From: Acidimicrobiaceae bacterium
GTDB taxonomy: Bacteria; Actinomycetota; Acidimicrobiia; Acidimicrobiales; Ilumatobacteraceae
DNA length: 7,119 bases
Reading direction: 5' to 3'
Assembly: GCA_003455715.1 (NCBI GenBank)
Contig: DMQJ01000462.1
Coordinates: forward strand, 1,200-8,318
The position numbers and the translations under genes were made by a program. A model generated the notes under the pieces. It was given only the letters and a program-made list of their open reading frames with translations, ran no database searches and was not told where the DNA came from. Positions 1 through 7,119 of the stretch are shown one piece after another (within the stretch, counting starts at the first letter, position 1; every line of letters begins with the position of its first letter).

Positions 1-1
1 C

Positions 2-424
2 CGCACGGCCCGCTCGGTGAAGTACCAGAGCCCCCGCGACTACCAGGTGGCAACGTTCGCCAGCCGCACCATGCGCTGGACCGGCATCATCGTGTTCCTC
101 TTCATCATCTGGCACCTCGCCGACCTCACCTGGGGCTTCGCCAACAACTGGGGTGCCGAGGGCGAGTTCGTGCGCGGTCACGCCTACGACAACGTCGTGC
201 GCAGCTTCGAGCGTGTGCCGGTGAGCGTGCTCTACATCGTGGCCAACCTGGCGCTCGGCACCCACCTGTTCCACGGCGTCTGGAGCCTCTTCCAGTCGAT
301 GGGCTGGAACAACCCGAAGTTCAAGCAGTGGCGCCGGCACATCGCTGTCGCCATCGCCACCATCGTGGTGGTGGGCAACGTCAGCTTCCCGATCGCCGTC
401 CTGGCCGGGATCGTGGGGGAGTGA
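2..424 (+). CDS. sdhC: Succinate dehydrogenase cytochrome b558 subunit, 5'-truncated
   Basis: This is the membrane anchor of complex II. It holds heme b and passes electrons from the iron-sulfur subunit to quinone in the cytoplasmic membrane. The visible part is the C-terminal ~140 residues. The reading frame is open to the left edge, so the GTG at 17-19 is most likely an internal valine; the b558-type family usually runs to 200-250 residues. Three hydrophobic segments can be seen: around [17 protein letters not shown] (bases 77-127), around [19 protein letters not shown] (227-283), and near the C-terminus (about 343-418). Histidines at 113-115, 263-265 and 272-274 lie in or at the membrane segments; by family knowledge, one in each of the first two segments should be an axial heme ligand. 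The SGVW-like stretch '[14 protein letters not shown]' is typical of this family. It is followed at once by sdhA (7-bp gap). No separate sdhD is present, as expected for the single-anchor type. Its promoter lies outside the window. Confidence 0.93.
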   Translation, partial: RTARSVKYQSPRDYQVATFASRTMRWTGIIVFLFIIWHLADLTWGFANNWGAEGEFVRGHAYDNVVRSFERVPVSVLYIVANLALGTHLFHGVWSLFQSMGWNNPKFKQWRRHIAVAIATIVVVGNVSFPIAVLAGIVGE

Positions 425-431
425 GCAACCG

Positions 432-2357
<1,926 letters not shown>

Positions 2358-2370
2358 GTCGTACCGATAC

Positions 2371-2409
2371 CTCGCTCGCGGAGCTCGCTCGGACTCGCTT
2401 CGCTCGGAC
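2371..2409. repeat. Imperfect CTCGCTCGGA-type tandem repeat between sdhA and sdhB
   Basis: The sdhA-sdhB gap (2358-2433, 76 bp) is long for this operon and contains three consecutive related units: 2371-2382 (CTCGCTCGCGGA), 2384-2393 (CTCGCTCGGA) and 2394-2408 (CTCGCTTCGCTCGGA). The 10-mer TCGCTCGGAC occurs exactly at 2385-2394 and 2400-2409. A small hairpin, GCTC (2374-2377) with GAGC (2381-2384), is possible, but the element is mostly not self-complementary. No gene is visible in it. It could be a copy of a dispersed intergenic repeat, a local slippage product, or an mRNA element that sets the SdhA:SdhB ratio. Only the repeat itself is seen; a function is not shown. Confidence 0.6.
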
Positions 2410-2422
2410 GATCCCTACAGCC

Positions 2423-2428
2423 GGAGGG
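2423..2428 (+). promoter_or_regulatory. Ribosome binding site that fixes the sdhB start
   Basis: GGAGGG lies five bases before the GTG at 2434 and is the strongest Shine-Dalgarno in the window. It decides the sdhB start, because the same frame stays open far upstream into sdhA (from about 2155). CCCT at 2413-2416 could pair with AGGG at 2425-2428 across an eight-base loop and partly hide the site. That hairpin is short and only suggestive. Confidence 0.75.
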
Positions 2429-2433
2429 CAACT

Positions 2434-3207
2434 GTGAGTCATCTGGAGAACCTCACCCTGAAGATCTGGCGGCAGGACGGGCCCGACGACGCCGGTCGAT
2501 TCGAGGCCTACCGCATCGACTCGATCAGCGACGAGGCATCGTTCCTCGAGATGCTCGACGTGCTCAACGAGGCCCTCATCGAAGAAGGCCGCGAGGCCGT
2601 CGTGTTCGATCACGACTGCCGTGAGGGCATCTGCGGTACCTGCTCGCTGATGATCGACGGCCAAGCGCACGGCCCGCAGCGCGGCACGGCGACGTGCCAG
2701 TTGCACATGCGTAAGTTCAAGAGCGGCGACACCATCGTCATCGAGCCGTGGCGGGCCACCGCCTTCCCCATCATCAAAGACCTCATGGTCGATCGGTCGC
2801 CGCTCGATCGCATCGTGGAAGCCGGTGGGTTCATCACCGCGGCCACCGGTGGGGCCCCCGATGCCAACATCATCCCGGTACCCAAGCCGGTGGCCGATGC
2901 TGCGATGGATGCCGCGGAGTGCATCGGCTGCGGGGCCTGCGTGGCAGCCTGCCCCAACGGTGCCGCCAACCTGTTCACGGCCGCCAAGGTGAGCCACCTC
3001 AACCTGTTGCCGCAGGGTCAGGCCGAGCGCTGGAGCCGGGTGGAAGCCATGGTGGAGACGATGGACGAGTACTTCGGTTCGTGCACCAACCACGGCGAGT
3101 GCGAGGCCGCCTGCCCGAAGAGCATCAGCCTCGACTTCATCGCGCTGATGCACAAGGACTACCGCAAGGCCAAGGTCAAGAACCGCAAGCTGATCAGCCA
3201 GATCTGA
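2434..3207 (+). CDS. sdhB: Succinate dehydrogenase iron-sulfur subunit
   Basis: This is the electron-transfer subunit of complex II, which links FAD in SdhA to the heme/quinone site in SdhC. It has 257 residues from the GTG at 2434, a normal family length. The N-terminal plant-type ferredoxin domain (about 1-110) carries the [2Fe-2S] ligands Cys62, Cys67 and Cys70 ([10 protein letters not shown]) and Cys88. The C-terminal domain carries [12 protein letters not shown], with Cys163, Cys166, Cys169 and Cys173, then [12 protein letters not shown] with Cys217, Cys223 and Cys227. By family rule, Cys163/166/169/227 hold the [4Fe-4S] cluster and Cys173/217/223 the [3Fe-4S] cluster. All expected ligands are present, so the protein looks functional. 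The start is chosen from the GGAGGG site and because the N-terminal sequence '[15 protein letters not shown]' begins the family homology; upstream codons in frame encode low-complexity repeat sequence. The next gene begins one base after its stop. Confidence 0.97.
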   Translation: MSHLENLTLKIWRQDGPDDAGRFEAYRIDSISDEASFLEMLDVLNEALIEEGREAVVFDHDCREGICGTCSLMIDGQAHGPQRGTATCQLHMRKFKSGDTIVIEPWRATAFPIIKDLMVDRSPLDRIVEAGGFITAATGGAPDANIIPVPKPVADAAMDAAECIGCGACVAACPNGAANLFTAAKVSHLNLLPQGQAERWSRVEAMVETMDEYFGSCTNHGECEAACPKSISLDFIALMHKDYRKAKVKNRKLISQI

Positions 3208-3208
3208 C

Positions 3209-4138
3209 GTGAAAGACCTTCCCGTCACCTTCATCCGCGGCTTCACCATGGGAGCGGCCGACGTGGTGCCAGGCGTGTCGGGCGGCACCGTCGCCCTCGT
3301 CTACGGCATCTACAACCGCCTCATCAACGCCATTCGCAACGGTGCGCGGGCGATGGGCAGAGTGGCCAAGGGCGACCTCAAGGGCGGCTTGGCGATGTTG
3401 AAAGAGGTGGAATGGCGATTCCTCCTGCCGCTGCTCGCCGGCATCCTGACGGCCGTCGCCACCCTTTCTGGGGTGATCGAGTCGTTGCTCGAGGACTCAC
3501 CAGTCGAGATGGCCGGGCTGTTCCTCGGGCTGGTCCTTGGCTCGGTGGTGGTGGCGTTCCGGCTGCTCACCTCCCGCGACGCCCTGCGGTTGGCGGTGAT
3601 GGCGCTCGCGACGGTGGCCACGTTCGTGCTCCTGGGGCTCAAGGAGGGTACGTCGGAGGATGCCGTGCAACAGATCAGCAACCCGGCGCTGTGGGCGTTC
3701 TTCGGCGCAGGCGCCATCGCCATCTGCGCCATGATCCTTCCGGGCATCAGCGGCTCGTTCCTGCTCGTCACCATGGGTATGTACGCGCCGGTCTTGGCAT
3801 CGGTCACCGACCGTGATCTCGGCAATGTGGCCGTGTTCGCCGCCGGATGCGTCATCGGCCTGGCGCTCTTCTCGCAGGTGCTGCACTGGGCGTTGAGCAA
3901 CCACTACAACACGGTCATGGCTGCGCTCATCGGGTTGATGCTCGGCTCGGTACGCGTGCTGTGGCCGTGGCCAGCCGGTGTCGACAGCACCGCGCTGGAA
4001 GCACCCGCCGACCCTGTGGTGATGCCCCTCGTGCTTGCTGCAGTCGGTTTCGGAGTGGTCATCGCAGTGGAGGTCGTGGCTCGCCAGCTGGAGCAGCGCA
4101 CACTCGCCGACGAGTCCGACGAACTGCGCTCTGTCTGA
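3209..4138 (+). CDS. DUF368 membrane protein, PopT-type polyprenyl-phosphate translocase family
   Basis: This is a polytopic membrane protein of 309 residues, the usual length for the DUF368 family. Members (PopT) were recently shown to help return undecaprenyl phosphate, the lipid carrier of peptidoglycan and other envelope polymers, to the cytoplasmic leaflet. The signature N-terminus 'MGAADVVPGVSGGT' is at residues 14-27. A second, related motif, PGISGSF, is at 178-184, so the protein looks like two halves with paired PG-SG loops. Hydrophobic stretches lie around residues 71-91, 101-119, 126-143, 161-190, 205-228, 236-253 and 268-290, and the C-terminus is charged. The GTG start at 3209 is preferred over the ATG at 3248-3250 because the preceding residues (FIRGFT) are also family-like. 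No Shine-Dalgarno is visible; with only one base after the sdhB stop, translational coupling is likely. Family assignment is firm. Transport function is by homology only, so I leave the symbol empty. Confidence 0.9.
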   Translation: MKDLPVTFIRGFTMGAADVVPGVSGGTVALVYGIYNRLINAIRNGARAMGRVAKGDLKGGLAMLKEVEWRFLLPLLAGILTAVATLSGVIESLLEDSPVEMAGLFLGLVLGSVVVAFRLLTSRDALRLAVMALATVATFVLLGLKEGTSEDAVQQISNPALWAFFGAGAIAICAMILPGISGSFLLVTMGMYAPVLASVTDRDLGNVAVFAAGCVIGLALFSQVLHWALSNHYNTVMAALIGLMLGSVRVLWPWPAGVDSTALEAPADPVVMPLVLAAVGFGVVIAVEVVARQLEQRTLADESDELRSV

Positions 4139-4143
4139 CGCAC

Positions 4144-4176
4144 CCCGTTCACCGGCGGGCTGCAGCCCGTTCACCG
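4144..4176. repeat. 14-bp palindrome within a direct repeat, upstream of surE
   Basis: CGGGCTGCAGCCCG at 4156-4169 is a perfect palindrome. As RNA it can fold into a 5-bp GC stem with a UGCA loop plus two G-U pairs (4154-4171). The 11-mer CCCGTTCACCG occurs exactly at 4144-4154 and 4166-4176, a 22-bp offset or about two helical turns. No T-run follows, so this is a poor intrinsic terminator. It could be a weak transcript end for the sdh-DUF368 operon or an operator for surE. The repeats are seen directly; the role is open. Confidence 0.55.
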
Positions 4177-4184
4177 TCGTGGGC

Positions 4185-4190
4185 TAGAAC
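4185..4190 (+). promoter_or_regulatory. Possible -10 box for a leaderless surE transcript
   Basis: TAGAAC ends six bases before the A of the surE ATG. Actinobacterial leaderless genes commonly place a TANNNT box about this far from the start codon, so transcription would begin at the ATG. The last base of the hexamer is C instead of T, and no good -35 element is seen. In support, there is no Shine-Dalgarno before surE. Confidence 0.35.
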
Positions 4191-4196
4191 CGTGGC

Positions 4197-5018
4197 ATGC
4201 GAATCCTGGTGACCAACGACGACGGCATCGACTCGGTGGGCCTGCACGTACTGGCCCGGGCGATGACCCAGCACGGCGATGTGGTGGTGTTGGCCCCCGA
4301 CCGTGAGTTCTCCGGTGCCAGTGCTGCAGTGGGTGCGCTGCACCTGCTGCAGCCCGAGGTGCACCGCACCCAGGTCGACGGTGTGCCCGAAGCGTGGACG
4401 CTCAACGGCCCGCCGGCGCTGTGCGTGCTGTTCGCCCGACTGGGGCTGCTCGGCACGTTCGACCTGGTCGTGTCTGGCATCAACCCCGGCGCCAACGTCG
4501 GGCGGTCGGTGTACCACTCCGGCACCATCGGCGCGGTGCTCACCGGCCGCCTCGGCGGGATGACCGGTGTGGCGGTGAGCCAAGCGGTCACCGGGTGGGG
4601 TGTGGAGGGTCAGGGCTGGGACGACATGATCAAGGGCCAACGGTGGGAGGTCGCCGCTGAGGTCGCGTCGGCGGTGGTGGCCGAAGTGGTGGCCAACCCG
4701 CCAGTCGAGCCGCTGGCCATCAACGTCAACGTGCCCAACCTGCCGATGGACGAAATCGTCGGCTGGCGCCGGGCGACGGTGGCCACTGGCATCCCGCGTT
4801 CGATGGCGTCGGCCACGATGGAACCGAAGGAGGGCCACGCCGGCGCGTACTACGTGCGCATGTCGTACGGCGACCCGGTGGAACTCCCCATCGAGACCGA
4901 TGGCGGCGCGGTGGAGGCCGGCGAAGTGGCCATCACGTTCCTCAGTCGGCTGGAAGGCCTCGATCTGCCCGGCCAGACCGCGGCTGAGCGCGGCCTGGAG
5001 CGCCTCTTCAGCCGCTGA
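4197..5018 (+). CDS. surE: 5'/3'-nucleotidase SurE
   Basis: This is a metal-dependent phosphatase that removes phosphate from nucleoside 5'- and 3'-monophosphates; some members also cut short polyphosphate. It is cytoplasmic and linked in many bacteria to stationary-phase survival and nucleotide salvage. The protein has 273 residues, slightly longer than the ~250 usual. The canonical N-terminus MRILVTNDDGID gives metal ligands Asp8 and Asp9. Ser39 lies in 'DREFSGAS', and Asn96 in SGINPGAN (93-100) completes the expected metal site. The family-typical 'VYHSGTIGAV' follows at 105-114. A segment rich in Gly and Trp at about 131-150 looks like a small insertion compared with the short family members. 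The ATG at 4197 is the clear family start and lacks a Shine-Dalgarno. The gene lies 58 bp after the DUF368 gene on the same strand, and its last 11 bp overlap the 3' end of the convergent glycosidase gene. Confidence 0.95.
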   Translation: MRILVTNDDGIDSVGLHVLARAMTQHGDVVVLAPDREFSGASAAVGALHLLQPEVHRTQVDGVPEAWTLNGPPALCVLFARLGLLGTFDLVVSGINPGANVGRSVYHSGTIGAVLTGRLGGMTGVAVSQAVTGWGVEGQGWDDMIKGQRWEVAAEVASAVVAEVVANPPVEPLAINVNVPNLPMDEIVGWRRATVATGIPRSMASATMEPKEGHAGAYYVRMSYGDPVELPIETDGGAVEAGEVAITFLSRLEGLDLPGQTAAERGLERLFSR

Positions 5019-7119
5019 CCCTGGCCCCGAGGGTGCTGGTGGAGCGATTCGTCGCCGTCACCTCGGGGTGTTCGAGCGTGAGGTCGAGCCACAGTTCGCC
5101 CGTTGCGTCGGGCACGACGAAGCGCACCATGCCGACGCGCACACACTCGTCGGGTGGCACCGACCCGGTGAATGCCCACTGGTGGCTGCCCCCCGGCCAG
5201 CGCAGCGTGGCCGTGCAGCGCACATCGTCGAGCGCGTGGCGCAGATCGCTCACCACGTGCACATCGAGGGCGATGGCCTCTCCGGCAATGACCTCTGGCG
5301 GCATCGGGTCGGCCACCACGATCACCGGCCGACACGCATCGACCACCGCCTGGTAGGCGAGTTTGGGGTGGCGCTCGTGGTCGAGCACGCTCCAACTGAC
5401 GGCCGGTTGGGCATCGTTGAGGGCGAGGAAGCAGAACCCACCGGTGGGCCGATACTTCAGCCGCCGAAGGGTTTCGATCTGTGTGCGCAGCACACGAGCC
5501 TGGTAACGCTGCGTGGCGTCGCGCCACGACTCGAACGAGAAGTGTTCGGCGCGCGGCACGTGGCCGTCGAGCACCTCAAGCTGCAGTCCGTGATGGGCCT
5601 GGAGGTGTTCCCACGCCAACTCGGGCCAGCGTTGGGGTTCCATGAAGTCGGCCGTGGAGGGCACCGCCTGCGCTCCGAACTCGCCGACGAAGCGCACCAT
5701 GCGCGGCATTGCTGCGGCGAATCCGGCGAGGTCGGTGGCCGAGCCGTGGAACCATCCGAAGAACAGGTGACTGTCGGTGCCGTCGAGTTGGGGGAGGTGC
5801 GGGGCGACGCCGCTGTGGGCCACCACCGGCCGTGTCTCGTCGTTGGTCTCGAATGCCCGCTTCACCCACCGGTCGAGGATGGTGCCGTTCCAGGTGGGCC
5901 GCTGTTGTGCGAGCAGCGTGCGCGCTGGGTTTGCGCCGGTGCCGGCGCGGCCTTCCACGCCGGGCGACGGGTCGTTGTGTGCACACCACAGCGCGATGGA
6001 AGGGTGATGGCCGAGCAGGTCGACGGCCTCGCGAGCCTGACGCACGGCTTGCTTGCGCACGGTGCGCGCGTACCCCCACTGCAGCGGGAAGTCCTGCCAC
6101 ACGAGCATGCCCATCTCGTCGGCGGCGTCGTACAGCTCGGCGCGAGCGATGTGGCCGCTCACCCGTACGAGATCGAGGCCAGCCTCACGGGCCAACTCCA
6201 CGTCGCGGCGCACCTGGTCGGGCGACACGTCGGCCAGGTTGGCAGCAGTGGGCGCGAGGTTGGCGCCCTTCACGAACAGGCGCTCGCCGTTCACCGAGAA
6301 GGCCCAGTCCTGCAGGGCCACCTCTCGCAGGCCCGTCCGTAACGCGCGCCGGTGGCTCACCTCGCCGTCGATGAGCACCTCCACAGCGACGTCGGTGAGG
6401 TGCTGGGGGCCGAGACTCCATGGCCACCACAGCCGAGGCCGACGCACATCGACTGCCCAGTCGACCTCGTTGAGTCCAGCCGCCAACGTGGTGTTCTGCT
6501 CCGTCGCGACCACGCCGTCGACCAGGGTGCGCACGGTGACGGTGCGCGACGAGTCGTTGTCGAGTCGGGCGTGAATTCGCAGGTGGGCTCGAGCGTCGTT
6601 GGCGTCGCGGCACAGCACTCGCAAACGGTCGATGCGCACTGCGCCCGTGTGCTCGATACGCACCGGCCGCCACACGCCCCCCGGGTTGGCGTCGGGATCG
6701 ATCATGTCGGAGTGCTGCAGCGACCCGGTGATGGCCCGCTTGCTGCCCGGTTGGCGCTGGGGGCTGCACGCCACCTCCACCGCCAGCACGTGCTCGTCGG
6801 CAAGGCGAGCCAGGCCGGTGATGTCGAAGGTGTGCGGGAAGAAGTAGCCCTCCGGGTCGCCGAGGTAGGCCCCGTCGAGCCACACATCGGCCTGGTACAT
6901 CACGCCCTCGAACGTGACGAAGGCACGCGTCCCTTCGGCCGGGGGATCGAGGTGGAAGCGGCGGCGGTACACGAGCGGCCCGTCGGTGCCAGCGAAGGCG
7001 TCGGAGCCGCGCCAGTGGCCGGGTACATCCACCGGGGCCCACGCCGTGTCGTCGACATCGAGACCGACGCCGTCGCGTCGGGCGTCGTCGTGGGCCCCCT
7101 TCGCCACCCCCCCCCCGCA
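5008..7119 (-). CDS. Glycoside hydrolase family 2 protein, beta-mannosidase-like, 5'-truncated
   Basis: This is a retaining glycosidase, probably acting on beta-mannosides or related beta-linked sugars. About 700 residues are visible; numbering here counts the GTG at 7107-7105 as residue 1. An N-terminal jelly-roll sugar-binding domain spans about 25-153 (VPGHWR, YRRRF, ADVWLDGAYLG, FFPHTFDIT, GGVWRPVRI). An immunoglobulin-like domain spans about 156-260. The TIM barrel spans about 265-590, beginning 'FSVNGERLFVKGANLAP' and containing LVWQDFPLQWG (335-345). A further beta domain is at about 595-697. Glu476 in VGEFGAQ (474-480) fits the nucleophile. The acid/base position appears as HND (377-379), with Asp379 where the family normally has Glu. 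The beginning is missing: the frame stays open to the right edge through a run of ten G on this strand, and homologues should have some residues before 'DDARRDGVGLD'. Secretion cannot be judged. The exact substrate is uncertain. Confidence 0.88.
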   Translation of the reverse strand, partial: CGGGVAKGAHDDARRDGVGLDVDDTAWAPVDVPGHWRGSDAFAGTDGPLVYRRRFHLDPPAEGTRAFVTFEGVMYQADVWLDGAYLGDPEGYFFPHTFDITGLARLADEHVLAVEVACSPQRQPGSKRAITGSLQHSDMIDPDANPGGVWRPVRIEHTGAVRIDRLRVLCRDANDARAHLRIHARLDNDSSRTVTVRTLVDGVVATEQNTTLAAGLNEVDWAVDVRRPRLWWPWSLGPQHLTDVAVEVLIDGEVSHRRALRTGLREVALQDWAFSVNGERLFVKGANLAPTAANLADVSPDQVRRDVELAREAGLDLVRVSGHIARAELYDAADEMGMLVWQDFPLQWGYARTVRKQAVRQAREAVDLLGHHPSIALWCAHNDPSPGVEGRAGTGANPARTLLAQQRPTWNGTILDRWVKRAFETNDETRPVVAHSGVAPHLPQLDGTDSHLFFGWFHGSATDLAGFAAAMPRMVRFVGEFGAQAVPSTADFMEPQRWPELAWEHLQAHHGLQLEVLDGHVPRAEHFSFESWRDATQRYQARVLRTQIETLRRLKYRPTGGFCFLALNDAQPAVSWSVLDHERHPKLAYQAVVDACRPVIVVADPMPPEVIAGEAIALDVHVVSDLRHALDDVRCTATLRWPGGSHQWAFTGSVPPDECVRVGMVRFVVPDATGELWLDLTLEHPEVTATNRSTSTLGARVSG

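Noticed and set aside
17..19. GTG at 17 as the true start of sdhC
   Set aside because: The frame is open to the window edge, and the family needs about 100 more N-terminal residues with two further membrane segments and heme ligands, so this is most likely an internal Val codon.
4154..4180. Intrinsic terminator after the DUF368 gene
   Set aside because: The stem is only 5 GC pairs plus two G-U pairs and is followed by UUCACCGUCG instead of a U-run. Kept as a palindrome, not called a terminator.
3847..4212. Arg-rich plus-strand open frames within DUF368 and surE as possible small genes
   Set aside because: They are alternative frames of well-supported genes, with Arg/Pro/Ala-rich translations typical of GC-rich shadows and no ribosome binding site.
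4900..6342. A 480-codon open frame on the plus strand opposite the GH2 gene
   Set aside because: Same GC-driven shadow effect. Its composition is low-quality and it overlaps surE out of frame, while the minus strand carries clear GH2 domains.

Overview
The window reads as ordinary chromosomal sequence from a high-GC actinobacterium. Third codon positions are almost always G or C, GTG starts are used, and the succinate dehydrogenase is the actinobacterial/Bacteroidetes-like type with a single cytochrome b558 membrane subunit. From remembered similarity of SdhC, SdhA and the glycosidase, I lean towards the Acidimicrobiia (Ilumatobacter-like). That placement is inference and was not tested.

Layout, left to right: (1) bases 2-3207, plus strand: a complex II operon in the order sdhC (5' end cut off by the window edge), sdhA and sdhB. 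These encode the di-heme membrane anchor, the FAD-carrying catalytic subunit and the three-cluster iron-sulfur subunit. Together they oxidise succinate to fumarate and pass electrons to quinone. (2) 3209-4138, plus strand: a DUF368 polytopic membrane protein (PopT-type polyprenyl-phosphate translocase family) that starts one base after the sdhB stop and is probably co-transcribed with it. (3) 4139-4196: a 58-bp spacer with a perfect 14-bp palindrome, an 11-bp direct repeat and a -10-like box. (4) 4197-5018, plus strand: surE, a metal-dependent 5'/3'-nucleotidase, possibly on its own leaderless transcript. (5) 5008-7119, minus strand: a large glycoside hydrolase family 2 protein of beta-mannosidase type. 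It converges on surE with an 11-bp overlap and runs off the right edge of the window at a run of ten C.

The genes fall into three functional groups. The sdhCAB set supplies respiratory electron flow. The DUF368 protein likely recycles the lipid carrier of envelope synthesis, a process thought to depend on membrane energisation. SurE and the glycosidase look like unrelated metabolic neighbours.

I found no RNA gene, insertion sequence, CRISPR array, attachment site or origin, and no gene-free stretch longer than 300 bases. I see no convincing undescribed multi-gene system. The points worth a second look are a low-complexity repeat between sdhA and sdhB, the tight coupling of a DUF368 gene to complex II, the structured spacer and possible leaderless start of surE, and an Asp where the GH2 acid/base Glu is expected.
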